NCBI RefSeq assembly: GCF_000447295.1
Contig: NZ_KE650771.1
Location: forward strand, 6,065,622-6,129,621
Source: Fischerella sp. PCC 9431
GTDB taxonomy: Bacteria > Cyanobacteriota > Cyanobacteriia > Cyanobacteriales > Nostocaceae
Reading direction: 5' to 3'
Length of the DNA: 64,000 nucleotides
A program made the position numbers and the translations under genes. Within the stretch, counting starts at the first letter, position 1; each line of letters opens with the position of its first letter. The notes beneath the pieces were generated by a model. The model was given only the letters and a program-made list of their open reading frames with translations. It did not search any database and was not told the DNA's origin. Below, piece by piece: positions 7,856 through 17,118 of this stretch.

Positions 7856-9589
7856 TTATTGACTTTGATGATGATCTAAAGTCTTGTGAGCATATATCTT
7901 GCTGCTCTCAAGTTTGGCTGTGAGATTTTCTGACTTAACAGCAAACCGAGTCTTGACATGATCTGCCAAGCGAATCGCCAAAGCGATAATAGTCAAGGTG
8001 GGGTTGGCGTAACCTCCTGTTGGGAAAACCGAACTACCTGTGATAAATAAATTCGATATCCCGTGAACCTGACAATTTGCATCGACAACACCTTGTTTGG
8101 GGTCAATATGCATCCGCGTTGTTCCCATATTATGGTGCGTACTAAAAGCCAGAACCCTTGGAAGTTCTCCATCACGTTCAATCTGCAATTCACCGAAGCC
8201 CGCACGAGCAATCTCTTCTGCTAAAATTGCTTGCGATCGCTTGATGCTGCAAATGTCTATTTCGCTCCAACGAAAAGTTAAATGTGCTTGAGGACAACCA
8301 AGTCTGTCAAGTTTAGTACTAAGGGTCACCCGATTATCGGGATTTGGGACTTGTTCGGTTTGGCTGACGACTTCAAACTTGACATATCTGTTTTCGTTAC
8401 CTTCCTGCTTCGACCATCCGCCATAACTCAAATCAGGGAACAAATATTCCCGTTTGATTTGATATTTATACCACTCGCTCACCAGTTCATCAACATGTGT
8501 GATCACATTACCCAAATGTTGAGTAGCATTTTTGGGAAGTTGTCCACGGCGAATTGCAGAGAACAAAGTTTTTGCGGAAGCTTTAGCCGCCGATTTATAC
8601 TTCTCATCTCTGGGAAATAGGATAAAACTCATATTGAGTAATTGCTCACGCTGGATAACTTGCTCACTCAAGTGCAGTTTTCCCATGACTGGTACATTAT
8701 TAACTCGGCGTAAATCATATAGAGCTGTCGAATTGAAGATTTTTCGACTGGAAGGATAAAGCATACCAGAGCGAAGAATCGGATGATCCATAAAGTATCT
8801 GCCGACAACATCGTTCTGATTAGCTAATCCAGTCTTTTGAATTTTGTTGGATAGCAGTAACAAACGTGCATTTTCAATGCCACCTGTAGCTAAAATAAAC
8901 ATTTTGGCGGCTATCCAAAATTGATTACCGTCGAGACAAGCTAGGCGTACACGAGTCACATTCTTAGCTGTTTCGTCAGTCTCAATTTCTACGACGTTTG
9001 CATTCAAATAAGTAGTAATATTAGGAGATTGATCAATTTGTTTGCGATATTCATTGGTGAAAATATCGCGAGGTCCAAACTGAAACATGCTGGTAGTTAC
9101 GCGATCGCCAATGAAAGGTAACTGAGGAGATTGAGCATCCTCCCAACTCAGAGCGTCATAAGCAAAGGGGCCGAGTTTGCAGACTTCATGAGCGCGCTCA
9201 TAGTAAGGATCTAGGTGAGATTTTCTAAAAGGCCAGCCACTATATGGCACACAATCACGTTTTTCAAAGTCTATCTCGTCCAAGGTCATGTGCCTCAGAC
9301 CACGTTGATTTTGATTAATTTCTACATTCCAAACATTGGCATGTCCACCAAACTGACGATGACGCATATCTTGTAAGTTTGGAAAAGGCTCACCAACAGT
9401 TTCACCCTCACTTAGAGATTGCGTCTGTTGATTAAATTCTAGATCGCCACTTTCTACTAAACATACTCGAAAGTCTTGCCCAATCAATTCTCGCGCCAGC
9501 GTAATCCCCGCAGGACCAGCACCAACAATACAAACTTCTGTTTGAATAAGTTCATTTTTTGGTAACTTACGGCTATCAATAAACATCAA
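7856..9589 (-). CDS. GMC family oxidoreductase (FAD-dependent)
   Basis: A 577-residue flavoprotein. Residues 19-48 (VCIVGAGPAGITLARELIG, ending LVESGD) are the FAD-binding dinucleotide fold. The C-terminal part has the GMC signature: THHNMGTTRM (with the catalytic His pair region), then NLFITGSSVFPTGGYANPTLTIIALAIRLADH. GMC enzymes oxidise alcohols or sugars with FAD; the substrate cannot be inferred here. There is no twin-Arg or signal peptide, so it is cytoplasmic or peripheral. It is monocistronic, with no cytochrome or gluconate-dehydrogenase partner nearby. The start ATG 9589 is preceded on the minus strand by an AGGAAAT site. Confidence 0.9.
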   Translation of the reverse strand: MMFIDSRKLPKNELIQTEVCIVGAGPAGITLARELIGQDFRVCLVESGDLEFNQQTQSLSEGETVGEPFPNLQDMRHRQFGGHANVWNVEINQNQRGLRHMTLDEIDFEKRDCVPYSGWPFRKSHLDPYYERAHEVCKLGPFAYDALSWEDAQSPQLPFIGDRVTTSMFQFGPRDIFTNEYRKQIDQSPNITTYLNANVVEIETDETAKNVTRVRLACLDGNQFWIAAKMFILATGGIENARLLLLSNKIQKTGLANQNDVVGRYFMDHPILRSGMLYPSSRKIFNSTALYDLRRVNNVPVMGKLHLSEQVIQREQLLNMSFILFPRDEKYKSAAKASAKTLFSAIRRGQLPKNATQHLGNVITHVDELVSEWYKYQIKREYLFPDLSYGGWSKQEGNENRYVKFEVVSQTEQVPNPDNRVTLSTKLDRLGCPQAHLTFRWSEIDICSIKRSQAILAEEIARAGFGELQIERDGELPRVLAFSTHHNMGTTRMHIDPKQGVVDANCQVHGISNLFITGSSVFPTGGYANPTLTIIALAIRLADHVKTRFAVKSENLTAKLESSKIYAHKTLDHHQSQ

Positions 9590-10125
9590 TTTAATTTCCT
9601 TTCGTATTTTCTAGATACCTATAGCAATATCCCTACACATGGCAATATTTTTTAGTAGATCACTGGCGTATTCTAATCCAGAATATTTATGACGCTCAGT
9701 CGTAGTTCTTAAAGATTAGTTTAGATTTTTAGATTTAAAAATGTTTTCCAAGATAGACATTTTCTCCTGATATTCAAAAATCTGGTTAAGGTAAAGATAC
9801 ACGAACGTAACGGTATTTATCAGCATGAGATACCGCCACACCATAAGGGTGTGATGGATTGATTGTCTTTTTATTACATAAAATATTTTTCGTAAAAAGT
9901 TAGATATTTATCAATTTAGATGATTTGCATGAAGACCTATTGATATTAAGCTTATAAGTTAATTTTCTCATGCTGTATTTAGAAACCAAAAAAATAGCCT
10001 CATATATGTAAAGATATGACAAAGTTTCATCTGTCTAGAGCATGAATTTGTCTACAGTACGATTCAGTTAAGGGTATGCAGTGCTGATGATAGGGGAAAA
10101 GTGAAAAGTCAGAGAGATCAAGAAT
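9590..10125. other. Intergenic stretch, small hairpins only
   Basis: 536 bp, AT-rich. Two adjacent small inverted repeats lie around 9809-9852 (CGGTAT...ATACCG, then CACACC...GGTGTG), possibly an RNA structure or operator of unknown use. No gene was recognised. It marks the left edge of the toxin-antitoxin/reverse-transcriptase island. Confidence 0.5.
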
Positions 10126-10503
10126 TTAAAAATCTAGAATTTCCTTAATCACGCTCTTTAGCTCTTTATCCGCAGGGCGTTTTGCAAACTGTTCGTGACT
10201 ATAAATCCATACAAGTTTAATTGTAAAAGTAGTGGTATTTACTAAATACATCAATCTGACTTGTCCAGAAGCTCCTTTGGAAACTTTCAACTCCAATTTG
10301 TGGAATGTCCATCCTTCAGAAAGCTGAATTTTCCCTGGTAAAGGTTCATTACGGGAATTTATTGGATATTGATCATCAATCAAATTTTCCAAGATTTCAG
10401 CAACAAGCTCAACAAAATCAGCACCAAGAGCTTTGGCAAGTTTTTTGAAAGAACGTTTAAAATTATCTGATTCCTCAATCAAGAAGGGAGTTGAGCCAGT
10501 CAC
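10126..10503 (-). CDS. RelE/ParE-like toxin
   Basis: A 125-residue protein with a RelE/ParE-type pattern: SDNFKRSFKKLAK at the N terminus, a mid strand WTFHKLELKVS, VRLMYLVNTTTFTIKLVWIYSHEQFAKRP near the C terminus (the IYxHEQFxKRP ending is typical of one RelE-like subgroup). Such toxins usually cleave mRNA on the ribosome or inhibit gyrase; which applies is unknown. Its start lies inside the upstream Panacea-domain gene (29-bp overlap), so the two are translationally coupled, antitoxin first. Family assignment is by pattern only. Confidence 0.75.
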   Translation of the reverse strand: MTGSTPFLIEESDNFKRSFKKLAKALGADFVELVAEILENLIDDQYPINSRNEPLPGKIQLSEGWTFHKLELKVSKGASGQVRLMYLVNTTTFTIKLVWIYSHEQFAKRPADKELKSVIKEILDF

Positions 10504-11062
10504 GCACTTCTCCTTTTTGAATGCGATTTGAGGATTGGGAAGTCAAAGCATCCTTTACAGTTTCAGTCATAACTGGTTCATATGCCAGGTGATCACGCTC
10601 TATGACATCAAGCTTCTGATAACCTAGGGCTTTCATATCGTCTAGAAGAATTGGTTCAGTTGAACTGGCTTGAGGCGGTAAACCCTTGCGAGCTTTCTTC
10701 CAGGGAAACTCTCCGTGAGTCATATCACTCAGGCGATAAGCATGGTATCCACCAAAATATTCCCAAACTTCTTCTAGAAGTTTCTTCTTTTCATCAGGGA
10801 TTTGCAACAAGAAATTTTGACTAGGAACAGGTAACTGGTTCGCTTCAAATTCACTATAAAATCTATAAGCAGGAGGACACACAGGGCCGTATCGCCATGC
10901 TTGGATTTCTTCCTCAAACAATGGCTCATCGTACAGCGCCAAATGTAAACTCTGTGAATAATATAGAAGCTTCTGAACCTTCATATTGGTCATTTCAGCT
11001 TCTATACCATCCTCGTAAGCTCTGACTATGAAGTAGCGAGCCGCATTGAGACTATCAATCAT
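10475..11062 (-). CDS. Panacea/SocA-like (DUF4065) antitoxin
   Basis: A 195-residue protein. Residues 1-110 match the Panacea (DUF4065, SocA/GepA-like) domain: NAARYFIVRAYEDG, MTNMKVQKLLYYSQSLHLAL, and the hallmark IQAWRYGPVCPPAYRFY. Panacea proteins are known as versatile antitoxins that pair with unrelated toxins (PanAT systems). The C-terminal ~70 residues (GLPPQASSTEPILLDDMKALGYQ onward) are less conserved and may contact the toxin. It overlaps the RelE-like gene by 29 bp. Its promoter should lie in 11063-11332, shared divergently with the DUF433 gene. Confidence 0.85.
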   Translation of the reverse strand: MIDSLNAARYFIVRAYEDGIEAEMTNMKVQKLLYYSQSLHLALYDEPLFEEEIQAWRYGPVCPPAYRFYSEFEANQLPVPSQNFLLQIPDEKKKLLEEVWEYFGGYHAYRLSDMTHGEFPWKKARKGLPPQASSTEPILLDDMKALGYQKLDVIERDHLAYEPVMTETVKDALTSQSSNRIQKGEVRDWLNSLLD

Positions 11063-11332
11063 ACTCAGACCCGCAAATAAAGCTTCCTATATTAGCAAAT
11101 TTCAATATAGACGTATACACAATATTATAAACATAATCCGTGTTTGTAATACAAAAATACTATAAAATATAGATTGATTGTTTCTCTACGAGAAACTGTT
11201 GATCGAAAGTGCGATCGCTTGAGTTTAAGCAGATGTAGTAAAAATCTATAAAGCTAGATTTTATTTTTAAAATAGATTATATCTATAGCTTTATATATTC
11301 TATTTTCATAGTATCAATGAAAGCCACTACTG

Positions 11333-11572
11333 ATGTCTCAACCCACTCAAAAGAATTTAATTCAAAAAACTCCTGGGGTTTGCGGTGGTAACGCACGTAT
11401 CCGGGATACTCGTATTGCTGTTTGGACTTTGGTTTCTTTTCGTCAGCAAGGTGCTTCCGATACAGAATTGTTGAGAAATTATCCAGGGTTAACACCACAA
11501 GACTTAGAAGCAGCTTGGTTGTATTATCAAGAACATCTACAAGAAATAGACCAAGTTATAGCTGACGATTAA
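11333..11572 (+). CDS. DUF433 antitoxin
   Basis: A 79-residue protein with the DUF433 signature: GVCGGNARIRDTRIAVWTLVSF (the CGGxPxIRGTRI-type motif) followed by a helix-turn-helix-like segment (SDTELLRNYPGLTPQDLEAAWLYYQEH). DUF433 proteins are DNA-binding antitoxins paired with DUF5615 PIN-like toxins. The partner begins 4 bp after the stop. It diverges from the Panacea antitoxin gene, so the two toxin-antitoxin operons share a 270-bp intergenic region. Confidence 0.9.
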   Translation: MSQPTQKNLIQKTPGVCGGNARIRDTRIAVWTLVSFRQQGASDTELLRNYPGLTPQDLEAAWLYYQEHLQEIDQVIADD

Positions 11573-11576
11573 TAGA

Positions 11577-11960
11577 ATGACTAAGTTTTATGCCAATGAA
11601 AATTTTCCTCTTGATTTAGTTCAAGAGTTACGTCAGCTTGACTATGATGTACTAACATCTTATGACGCTGGACAAGCAAATCAATCGATTAGTGATGAAG
11701 AAGTATTAAATTTCGCCAATGAACAAGGACGAGTTGTCATCACTCTTAATCGAGAAGATTTTATTAGCCTTCATAAACAAGGTCAAAAGCATAGTGGCAT
11801 TATAATTTGTAAAGAAGACCGAGACTATCAGGGACAGGCTCAAAAAATTCATGAGTTTATCACTCAGACTACCCAGCCTTTAACAAGTAAATTGATTAGA
11901 ATTAAAAAGCAAAATCAAAAAGGTATCTCCAAACAAGTGTTTGTTATTCAGGAATATTAG
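11577..11960 (+). CDS. DUF5615 PIN-like toxin
   Basis: A 127-residue protein of the DUF5615 PIN-like family. Visible acidic positions fit a PIN-type metal site: ANENFP near residues 6-11, DYDVLTSYDAG near 22-32, DEEVLNFANEQGRVVITLNREDF near 41-63. PIN proteins are RNases, so this is predicted to be the toxin of the DUF433/DUF5615 module. It is transcribed with the antitoxin (4-bp gap). A C-terminal Lys-rich extension (IRIKKQNQKGISKQ) could contact RNA. Activity is inferred from family. Confidence 0.9.
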   Translation: MTKFYANENFPLDLVQELRQLDYDVLTSYDAGQANQSISDEEVLNFANEQGRVVITLNREDFISLHKQGQKHSGIIICKEDRDYQGQAQKIHEFITQTTQPLTSKLIRIKKQNQKGISKQVFVIQEY

Positions 11961-12055
11961 ACTTGTCGCTTTATAAAAAATTGGTGTCTGGAACCCTTAT
12001 CTTACTCGGCTTAAAAAATCCAAAAACCTTATTAGGTAACAACTCTATTAAGAAT

Positions 12056-12268
12056 TTATTCAGGCAGAGGTGCATCAAAATCATCAGGTACTATAAATTC
12101 TCCTGCACACAAAGCAAATGGTCGTAATTGCTTGTAAGTATTTGTAATTGGTTTTAATTCGGCAATTGCCTTGTCTGCTTGGACAATGACAAAGCTTTCA
12201 CCAGCCTCTACTTGGTTGATAAACTTTAGGGGATCTCGTTTGATTTCGTCAACTGTGACTCTCTGCAT
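12056..12268 (-). CDS. Phd/YefM-type antitoxin, no visible toxin
   Basis: A 70-residue protein. The N terminus (RVTVDEIKRDPLKFINQVEAGESFVIVQADKAIAEL) fits the Phd/YefM antitoxin fold that binds operator DNA as a dimer, with a C-terminal segment (PFALCAGEFIVPDDFDAPLPE) that would neutralise a toxin. No VapC or RelE gene follows it: the downstream neighbour is the convergent DUF5615 gene, and upstream is the reverse transcriptase on the same strand. It is therefore an orphan, or it represses neighbouring genes. Confidence 0.8.
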   Translation of the reverse strand: MQRVTVDEIKRDPLKFINQVEAGESFVIVQADKAIAELKPITNTYKQLRPFALCAGEFIVPDDFDAPLPE

Positions 12269-12458
12269 TCCAGTACTTTGGTGTAGCGTTAGGGGATCAG
12301 TACATTGCCTAACTTAATTGTAGATGATGGGTTGGAAAGTACTTATCAAAAGTGCGATCGCATTTTGGGTTAGAGTAGGTGAAGCAACAATATAATCCAA
12401 AAATTGGTTAATAATTGAAACTTGATGAATAACAGTTTATCTCTGTAATTTGAGCTTT

Positions 12459-14003
12459 TTATTTAGACTTTGCCCACTTTATTAATAATTCATTTAATAA
12501 ATTATTATCTTTTACATAATCCAAAAAGAATTTTCGTTCTTCTACAGGTAAAGATATGGATGCGATAAGAAATGCACGTTTACACCATATATCCATACTG
12601 GTATAACTTTCCTTAAGTTCTCGAATCCAGTCACCCATGTTTTGAGAATATGCACTTAATAAAATCTCTCTTCTCAAACTGGAAGGTGAATTTTGATATA
12701 AAGCAATGATTTGACTAGCATTATTTAGTGATGAATTTCTGGCAAAAAGGCTCATAAGTGTTATCTGAAAATATTCACTTGATTTAATAAGATTGCTGTT
12801 TAAAATGTTAAAAATTTTGCTTCCTAATATTTTCCAATCTCCGTTATAATTATTGTTGACTGAAATTAAGTAGTGGCATATATCACTTATAGCTGGTGTT
12901 AAAGCATCAATATTATCAATACAAAATTCTATAGCAGAAGGAATACCTACTTGTGAAAGTCTTCTTAAAAACCATCTTAGACGGGTATAGTTTGGTTCAT
13001 TAGTACTCAAATATTCAGACAATATTTTTTCAACAAAATGTTTAGCAAAAAAGTATAATTGCTGATCAGGCAAATTTTTAATACTTATGGTTGTATATGG
13101 ATTACTGGATGAATACATTTTTATTATATTTAAAATATTTTCTTCGTGACTACTGATTGGCTGGTCTTTAGTCATTGAAATACAGTGCTGATTGAATTCG
13201 TTTGCTGTATATATTTTTGTTTTTTGTCTTTGTAATATTAGTCTTTGTTGTTTATCAAGTATTTCTGCCATTTGATAAATAATAATTTTTGCTTCTTGCT
13301 CGCTATTGCAAAATATAATAATATCGTCCACAAAGCGACAGAAATCTATACCTTTTAAAGTTAAACTGTTATCTACAGGAATTAATGAAAGTTCTCCTAA
13401 TAGATGCGTAGCATGTGGACCAATAGGAATTCCTCTAGAAACTTTTGCTGTAATGCTTTCAAGTAAATTTATTAACCATTTTTTTATTTGGTTAGGAAAT
13501 CCAGATTCAATTAATTGATTTTCAATATTATGGTGATATATTTGATTATAGAAATCAGCTATATCTAAAGAAACTGCATATTTGTAAAATGTCGCTCTTG
13601 TTTTACAATTTTCCCAAAATTGTAACCATGAAACACTAGGTTGATATAAACTAAAATCACTTTGTGGAGCAAACCTATATGCAAAAACTTTATTGTCATT
13701 TATTGATATTCTTCTATTTTCTATCAATTGACCAAATTCATAAATTATAGCTGTCAATATAATATGATCTAGAGGATCTAATTGTGTTGCTGTTCTATAT
13801 GAGATTTCATCTTTGGGTACTATAAATCGTCTGGAAGGATTATGTTGATAATTTCCTAAATCTAAATCCTTCAACCGATTTATGACTTCATTTTCAATCT
13901 CATAAAGAATGTCGAATTCAACTGGTTTAGGAAATAAATCAGTATCACTATACTTAACTACATGGTTCAAAGCCCATATTAAAGAATTTTCTTGCAGTTT
14001 CAT
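12459..14003 (-). CDS. Abi/UG-type reverse transcriptase with helical C-terminal domain
   Basis: A 514-residue protein. The N-terminal ~280 residues are a reverse transcriptase: motif RT3/A with SLDIADFYNQIYHH (Asp147, Asp150), RT4/B with GIPIGPHATHLLGEL (residues 191-205), and RT5/C with RFVDDIIIF (Asp226, Asp227). The GIPIGP motif and FVDD box are unlike group II intron (PQG, YADD) and retron enzymes and fit the Abi/UG (unknown group) RTs, many of which are anti-phage DRT proteins. Residues 290-514 are almost all helical with repeat-like spacing, as in Abi-type RTs with a HEAT-like C terminus. There is no thumb/maturase, HNH or protease domain. The gene is visibly AT-rich beside alaS and sits next to three toxin-antitoxin loci. 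Phage defence is inference. Confidence 0.85.
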   Translation of the reverse strand: MKLQENSLIWALNHVVKYSDTDLFPKPVEFDILYEIENEVINRLKDLDLGNYQHNPSRRFIVPKDEISYRTATQLDPLDHIILTAIIYEFGQLIENRRISINDNKVFAYRFAPQSDFSLYQPSVSWLQFWENCKTRATFYKYAVSLDIADFYNQIYHHNIENQLIESGFPNQIKKWLINLLESITAKVSRGIPIGPHATHLLGELSLIPVDNSLTLKGIDFCRFVDDIIIFCNSEQEAKIIIYQMAEILDKQQRLILQRQKTKIYTANEFNQHCISMTKDQPISSHEENILNIIKMYSSSNPYTTISIKNLPDQQLYFFAKHFVEKILSEYLSTNEPNYTRLRWFLRRLSQVGIPSAIEFCIDNIDALTPAISDICHYLISVNNNYNGDWKILGSKIFNILNSNLIKSSEYFQITLMSLFARNSSLNNASQIIALYQNSPSSLRREILLSAYSQNMGDWIRELKESYTSMDIWCKRAFLIASISLPVEERKFFLDYVKDNNLLNELLIKWAKSK

Positions 14004-14075
14004 TTTTATATACCTACGATAAAAATCTAATCATATTCAACAAAGCAAAACTTAGTTTTATCCTTTATTTGTACT

Positions 14076-14117
14076 CAATAAAAAATAAACGATGGGTTAG
14101 GCAAAGCTTAACCCATC
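14076..14117 (-). terminator. Rho-independent terminator after alaS
   Basis: On the minus strand GATGGGTTA pairs with TAACCCATC (9 bp, 9-base loop) and is followed by GTTTATTTTTTATT. It lies 44 bp after the alaS stop and separates alaS from the reverse transcriptase gene, which therefore needs its own promoter within 14004-14075. Confidence 0.8.
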
Positions 14118-14160
14118 CTAGAAATTTCTTAAGATTTTATTGTCACGCAAGAAAACACAA

Positions 14161-16806
14161 TTAACTCAACCCTGCAATTAACTCAGCTTTTGCCTTCTCC
14201 AGCGCCTCTGGTAACTTACTCGCATCGCGTCCGCCAGCTTGGGCTAAATTTGGTCTTCCACCGCCGCCACCGCCACAGATTTTGGCGATCGCACCGATAA
14301 ATTTACCAGCTTGCAGTCCCTTCTTATTGACTTCTGGCGAAAAAGCAGCAACTAAGCTAACTTTCCCAACTTCGGGGACAGAACCCAGCACCACCGCCGC
14401 ACCTACACCAAGTTTTTGCTGTAAGCGTTCCGCCGCAGTTTTCAAAGACTCTGCATCAACATCTTCCAACTGGGCAACAAGAATTTTATAATCGCCTACA
14501 GCTTCCACAGTTTGGAGGAGTTGATCAGATTTGGCGATCGCCAACTGTGATTTGAGGTTTTCTAATTCCTTTTGGCTGGTTCTCAGTTCATTTTGCAGAG
14601 TTGTAATTCTCTCTGGTAACTCTTCTGGCTTAACTTTGAATCTGTCACTTAAATCTTTGACTACTGTATCGCGGACATGCAAGTAATCTAGAATTGCTGG
14701 GCCAGATACAGCTTCAATCCGCCTGACTCCAGAAGCAACCCCAGCTTCCGAAATGATTTTAAATACACCAACCTCAGCAGTATTACTGACATGAGTTCCA
14801 CCACATAATTCCATTGACACGCCAGGGAAATCAATCACGCGCACTTCATCGCCATATTTTTCGCCAAACATGGCGATCGCACCTTTGGCTTTGGCTTCGG
14901 CGATGGGTAAAATTGCGACTTTCGCCGAGTGCGCCTCCGCAATCCAAGTATTTACCTGTTCTTCAACTTGCTGGATTTCTTCAGCAGTCAAAGCCCGAGG
15001 ACAATTAAAGTCAAAGCGCAATCTGTCGAAGTCTACCAAAGAACCTGCTTGCGAGATGGTATCATCGACGATTTTCTTTAACGCCGCTTGCAGTAGGTGA
15101 GTAGCAGTGTGATTAGCTTGGGCGCGACGCCGACAAGCGCGATCAATTTGGGCAGAAACAGCATCGCCGACTCTCAACGTACCGCGTTCGATGCGTCCGA
15201 AGTGAACATAAAAATCCGATTCTTTTTTGACATCATTTATTGTGACGACGACACCCTCACCACTCAGATAACCTTTATCGCCAATTTGTCCCCCCGACTC
15301 TGCATAAAATGGTGTTTTGTCGAGGACGATTTGCACATCTGTTCCTGCTTCCGCTTCTTCTTCAGCAATCCCGTTTACAAGTATCGCTTCTACTTTTGCA
15401 GTTGTTGTTGGTTCTGTGTAACCCAAAAATTCGGTAGCGTGAATGTGTTCTGCTAGCTTGTCGAGAGAACCTTGTACAGTTAAATCGATAGTTTCGTGGG
15501 CTTCTCTGGCGCGTTGTCTCTGCTTTTCCATTTCCACATCGAAGCCAGCAACATCAACTGTGAGGTTGTTTTCCTCCGCAATTTCTTGAGTTAGTTCTAA
15601 GGGGAAACCGTAAGTATCAAACAGGGTAAAAGCATCTTCACCGCTAATTTGATTTTTGCCTTGTTGCTTCACCTTAGCAATAATTTCCTCAAGCAGCTTT
15701 TCGCCTCTTTCCAAAGTTTGCAGAAAGCGAGATTCTTCTCGTTGCAATTCTGCTTTAATATTATTTTCCCGTTGGCGGAGATTGGGATAAGCATCTTCGG
15801 CTAGGGAAATTGCAACTTCCGCAACTTGAGTAGTGAATTCCCCTTGAATACCAATTAAACGCCCATGACGCACCACCCGGCGAATTAACCGCCGCAGAAC
15901 ATAACCACGTCCGACGTTAGAAGCGCGAATTTCATCGGCGATCATATGTACAACAGCACGAACGTGATCGCCAATGACTTTCAACGAGACTTTGGTTTTT
16001 TCGCTACTTTCGGTGTAGTCAATACCAGCGATTTCTGCGGCTTTTTTAATAATCGGGAAAATTAAATCAGTTTCGTAGTTGTTGGGAACACTTTGGAGAA
16101 TCTGCGCCATCCTCTCCAAACCCATACCAGTATCGATATTTTTATTAGCAAGTGGTGTTAAATTGCCTTCTGCATCCCGGTTATATTGCATGAAGACGAG
16201 GTTGTAAAACTCGATAAACCGGGTGTCATCTTCTAAATCAATATTGTCATCGCCTTGTTCTGGGTGAAAATCATAATAGATTTCTGAACAGGGGCCACAA
16301 GGGCCAGTCGGGCCAGAAGCCCAGAAATTATCATCTGCACCCATGCGTTTGATGCGCTTTTGGGAGACACCGATTTTATCCCGCCAAATTGCATAAGCTT
16401 CATCATCTTCTTGGAAGACGCTGACAACGAGGCGTTCTGGGGGTAATTTAAAGACAGTTGTAGAGATTTCCCAACCCCAAGCGATCGCCTGTTCTTTGAA
16501 ATAGTCACCAAAGCTGAAGTTACCCAGCATTTCAAAGAAGGTTTGATGGCGTTTGGTGCGTCCGACATTTTCGATATCGTTGGTGCGGATGCATTTTTGG
16601 GAAGTTGTCGCCCGTTTGAATTCTGGGGTGCGCTGTCCCAAAAATATCGGTTTAAATGGTAGCATCCCCGCGATCGTCAGCAGTACTGTCGGATCTTCTG
16701 GAACAAGGGAAGCACTTGGGAGTATCTGGTGTCCCCGTTGACTGTAGAAGTCAAGGAATAAGGTGCGTATTTCGTTACCGCCGAGGTACTGGGGATGAAA
16801 AGACAT
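14161..16806 (-). CDS. alaS: Alanine--tRNA ligase
   Basis: An 881-residue class II aminoacyl-tRNA synthetase that charges tRNA-Ala. Visible parts in order: the N-terminal catalytic core ([40 protein letters not shown]), the tRNA-recognition region, the editing domain with zinc ligands HTATHLL and CGGTH, a coiled linker ([22 protein letters not shown]), and the C-Ala domain ending with a Gly-rich [16 protein letters not shown] motif. Length matches the family. The catalytic and editing motifs are intact, so this is a functional housekeeping gene. It is monocistronic, with a hairpin terminator downstream. Confidence 0.97.
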   Translation of the reverse strand: MSFHPQYLGGNEIRTLFLDFYSQRGHQILPSASLVPEDPTVLLTIAGMLPFKPIFLGQRTPEFKRATTSQKCIRTNDIENVGRTKRHQTFFEMLGNFSFGDYFKEQAIAWGWEISTTVFKLPPERLVVSVFQEDDEAYAIWRDKIGVSQKRIKRMGADDNFWASGPTGPCGPCSEIYYDFHPEQGDDNIDLEDDTRFIEFYNLVFMQYNRDAEGNLTPLANKNIDTGMGLERMAQILQSVPNNYETDLIFPIIKKAAEIAGIDYTESSEKTKVSLKVIGDHVRAVVHMIADEIRASNVGRGYVLRRLIRRVVRHGRLIGIQGEFTTQVAEVAISLAEDAYPNLRQRENNIKAELQREESRFLQTLERGEKLLEEIIAKVKQQGKNQISGEDAFTLFDTYGFPLELTQEIAEENNLTVDVAGFDVEMEKQRQRAREAHETIDLTVQGSLDKLAEHIHATEFLGYTEPTTTAKVEAILVNGIAEEEAEAGTDVQIVLDKTPFYAESGGQIGDKGYLSGEGVVVTINDVKKESDFYVHFGRIERGTLRVGDAVSAQIDRACRRRAQANHTATHLLQAALKKIVDDTISQAGSLVDFDRLRFDFNCPRALTAEEIQQVEEQVNTWIAEAHSAKVAILPIAEAKAKGAIAMFGEKYGDEVRVIDFPGVSMELCGGTHVSNTAEVGVFKIISEAGVASGVRRIEAVSGPAILDYLHVRDTVVKDLSDRFKVKPEELPERITTLQNELRTSQKELENLKSQLAIAKSDQLLQTVEAVGDYKILVAQLEDVDAESLKTAAERLQQKLGVGAAVVLGSVPEVGKVSLVAAFSPEVNKKGLQAGKFIGAIAKICGGGGGGRPNLAQAGGRDASKLPEALEKAKAELIAGLS

Positions 16807-17118
16807 GGGTTTTTACACGAAGACTAGGGAGTTGCGGGACTGTTAGTTGTTGGTTGTTGGAGAACCACTAACTAGTCTCTCTTACAGAAAAAGTATGCCG
16901 CAGAATAGGGCTTCTGTACCACCAATTACGTAATACTTCTCAAGGGGGATTACTTTTTCAGTGTAATTGCATAGCTAGCTTTTGACAAAGTCGCTGTTTG
17001 ATGTGCAGCTTTATAAAGCTGCACAATTTCCAGACTTTAGTAGGATGAGGAGATTAAGTTAGGTTGAATAAAATAAAAATCTCAAAATCATAGTATTTTC
17101 ATGTGATAGAGGTCGTTT
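16807..17118. other. Divergent alaS / copper-chaperone intergenic region
   Basis: 312 bp. It holds both promoters (not resolved), a GTTGTTG-rich stretch near 16845, and a perfect palindrome at 17003-17024 (arms GTGCAGCTTTA). No gene was seen. Confidence 0.5.

Noticed and set aside
8282-8759. Plus-strand frames inside the GMC oxidoreductase gene
   Set aside because: Antisense frames across a well-conserved flavoprotein; no ribosome-binding site or recognisable domain.
12459-14003. Group II intron maturase, retron or DGR reverse transcriptase
   Set aside because: No YADD, no PQG, no maturase/HNH domain, no template/variable repeat pair seen, and no retron-type fold recognised upstream.
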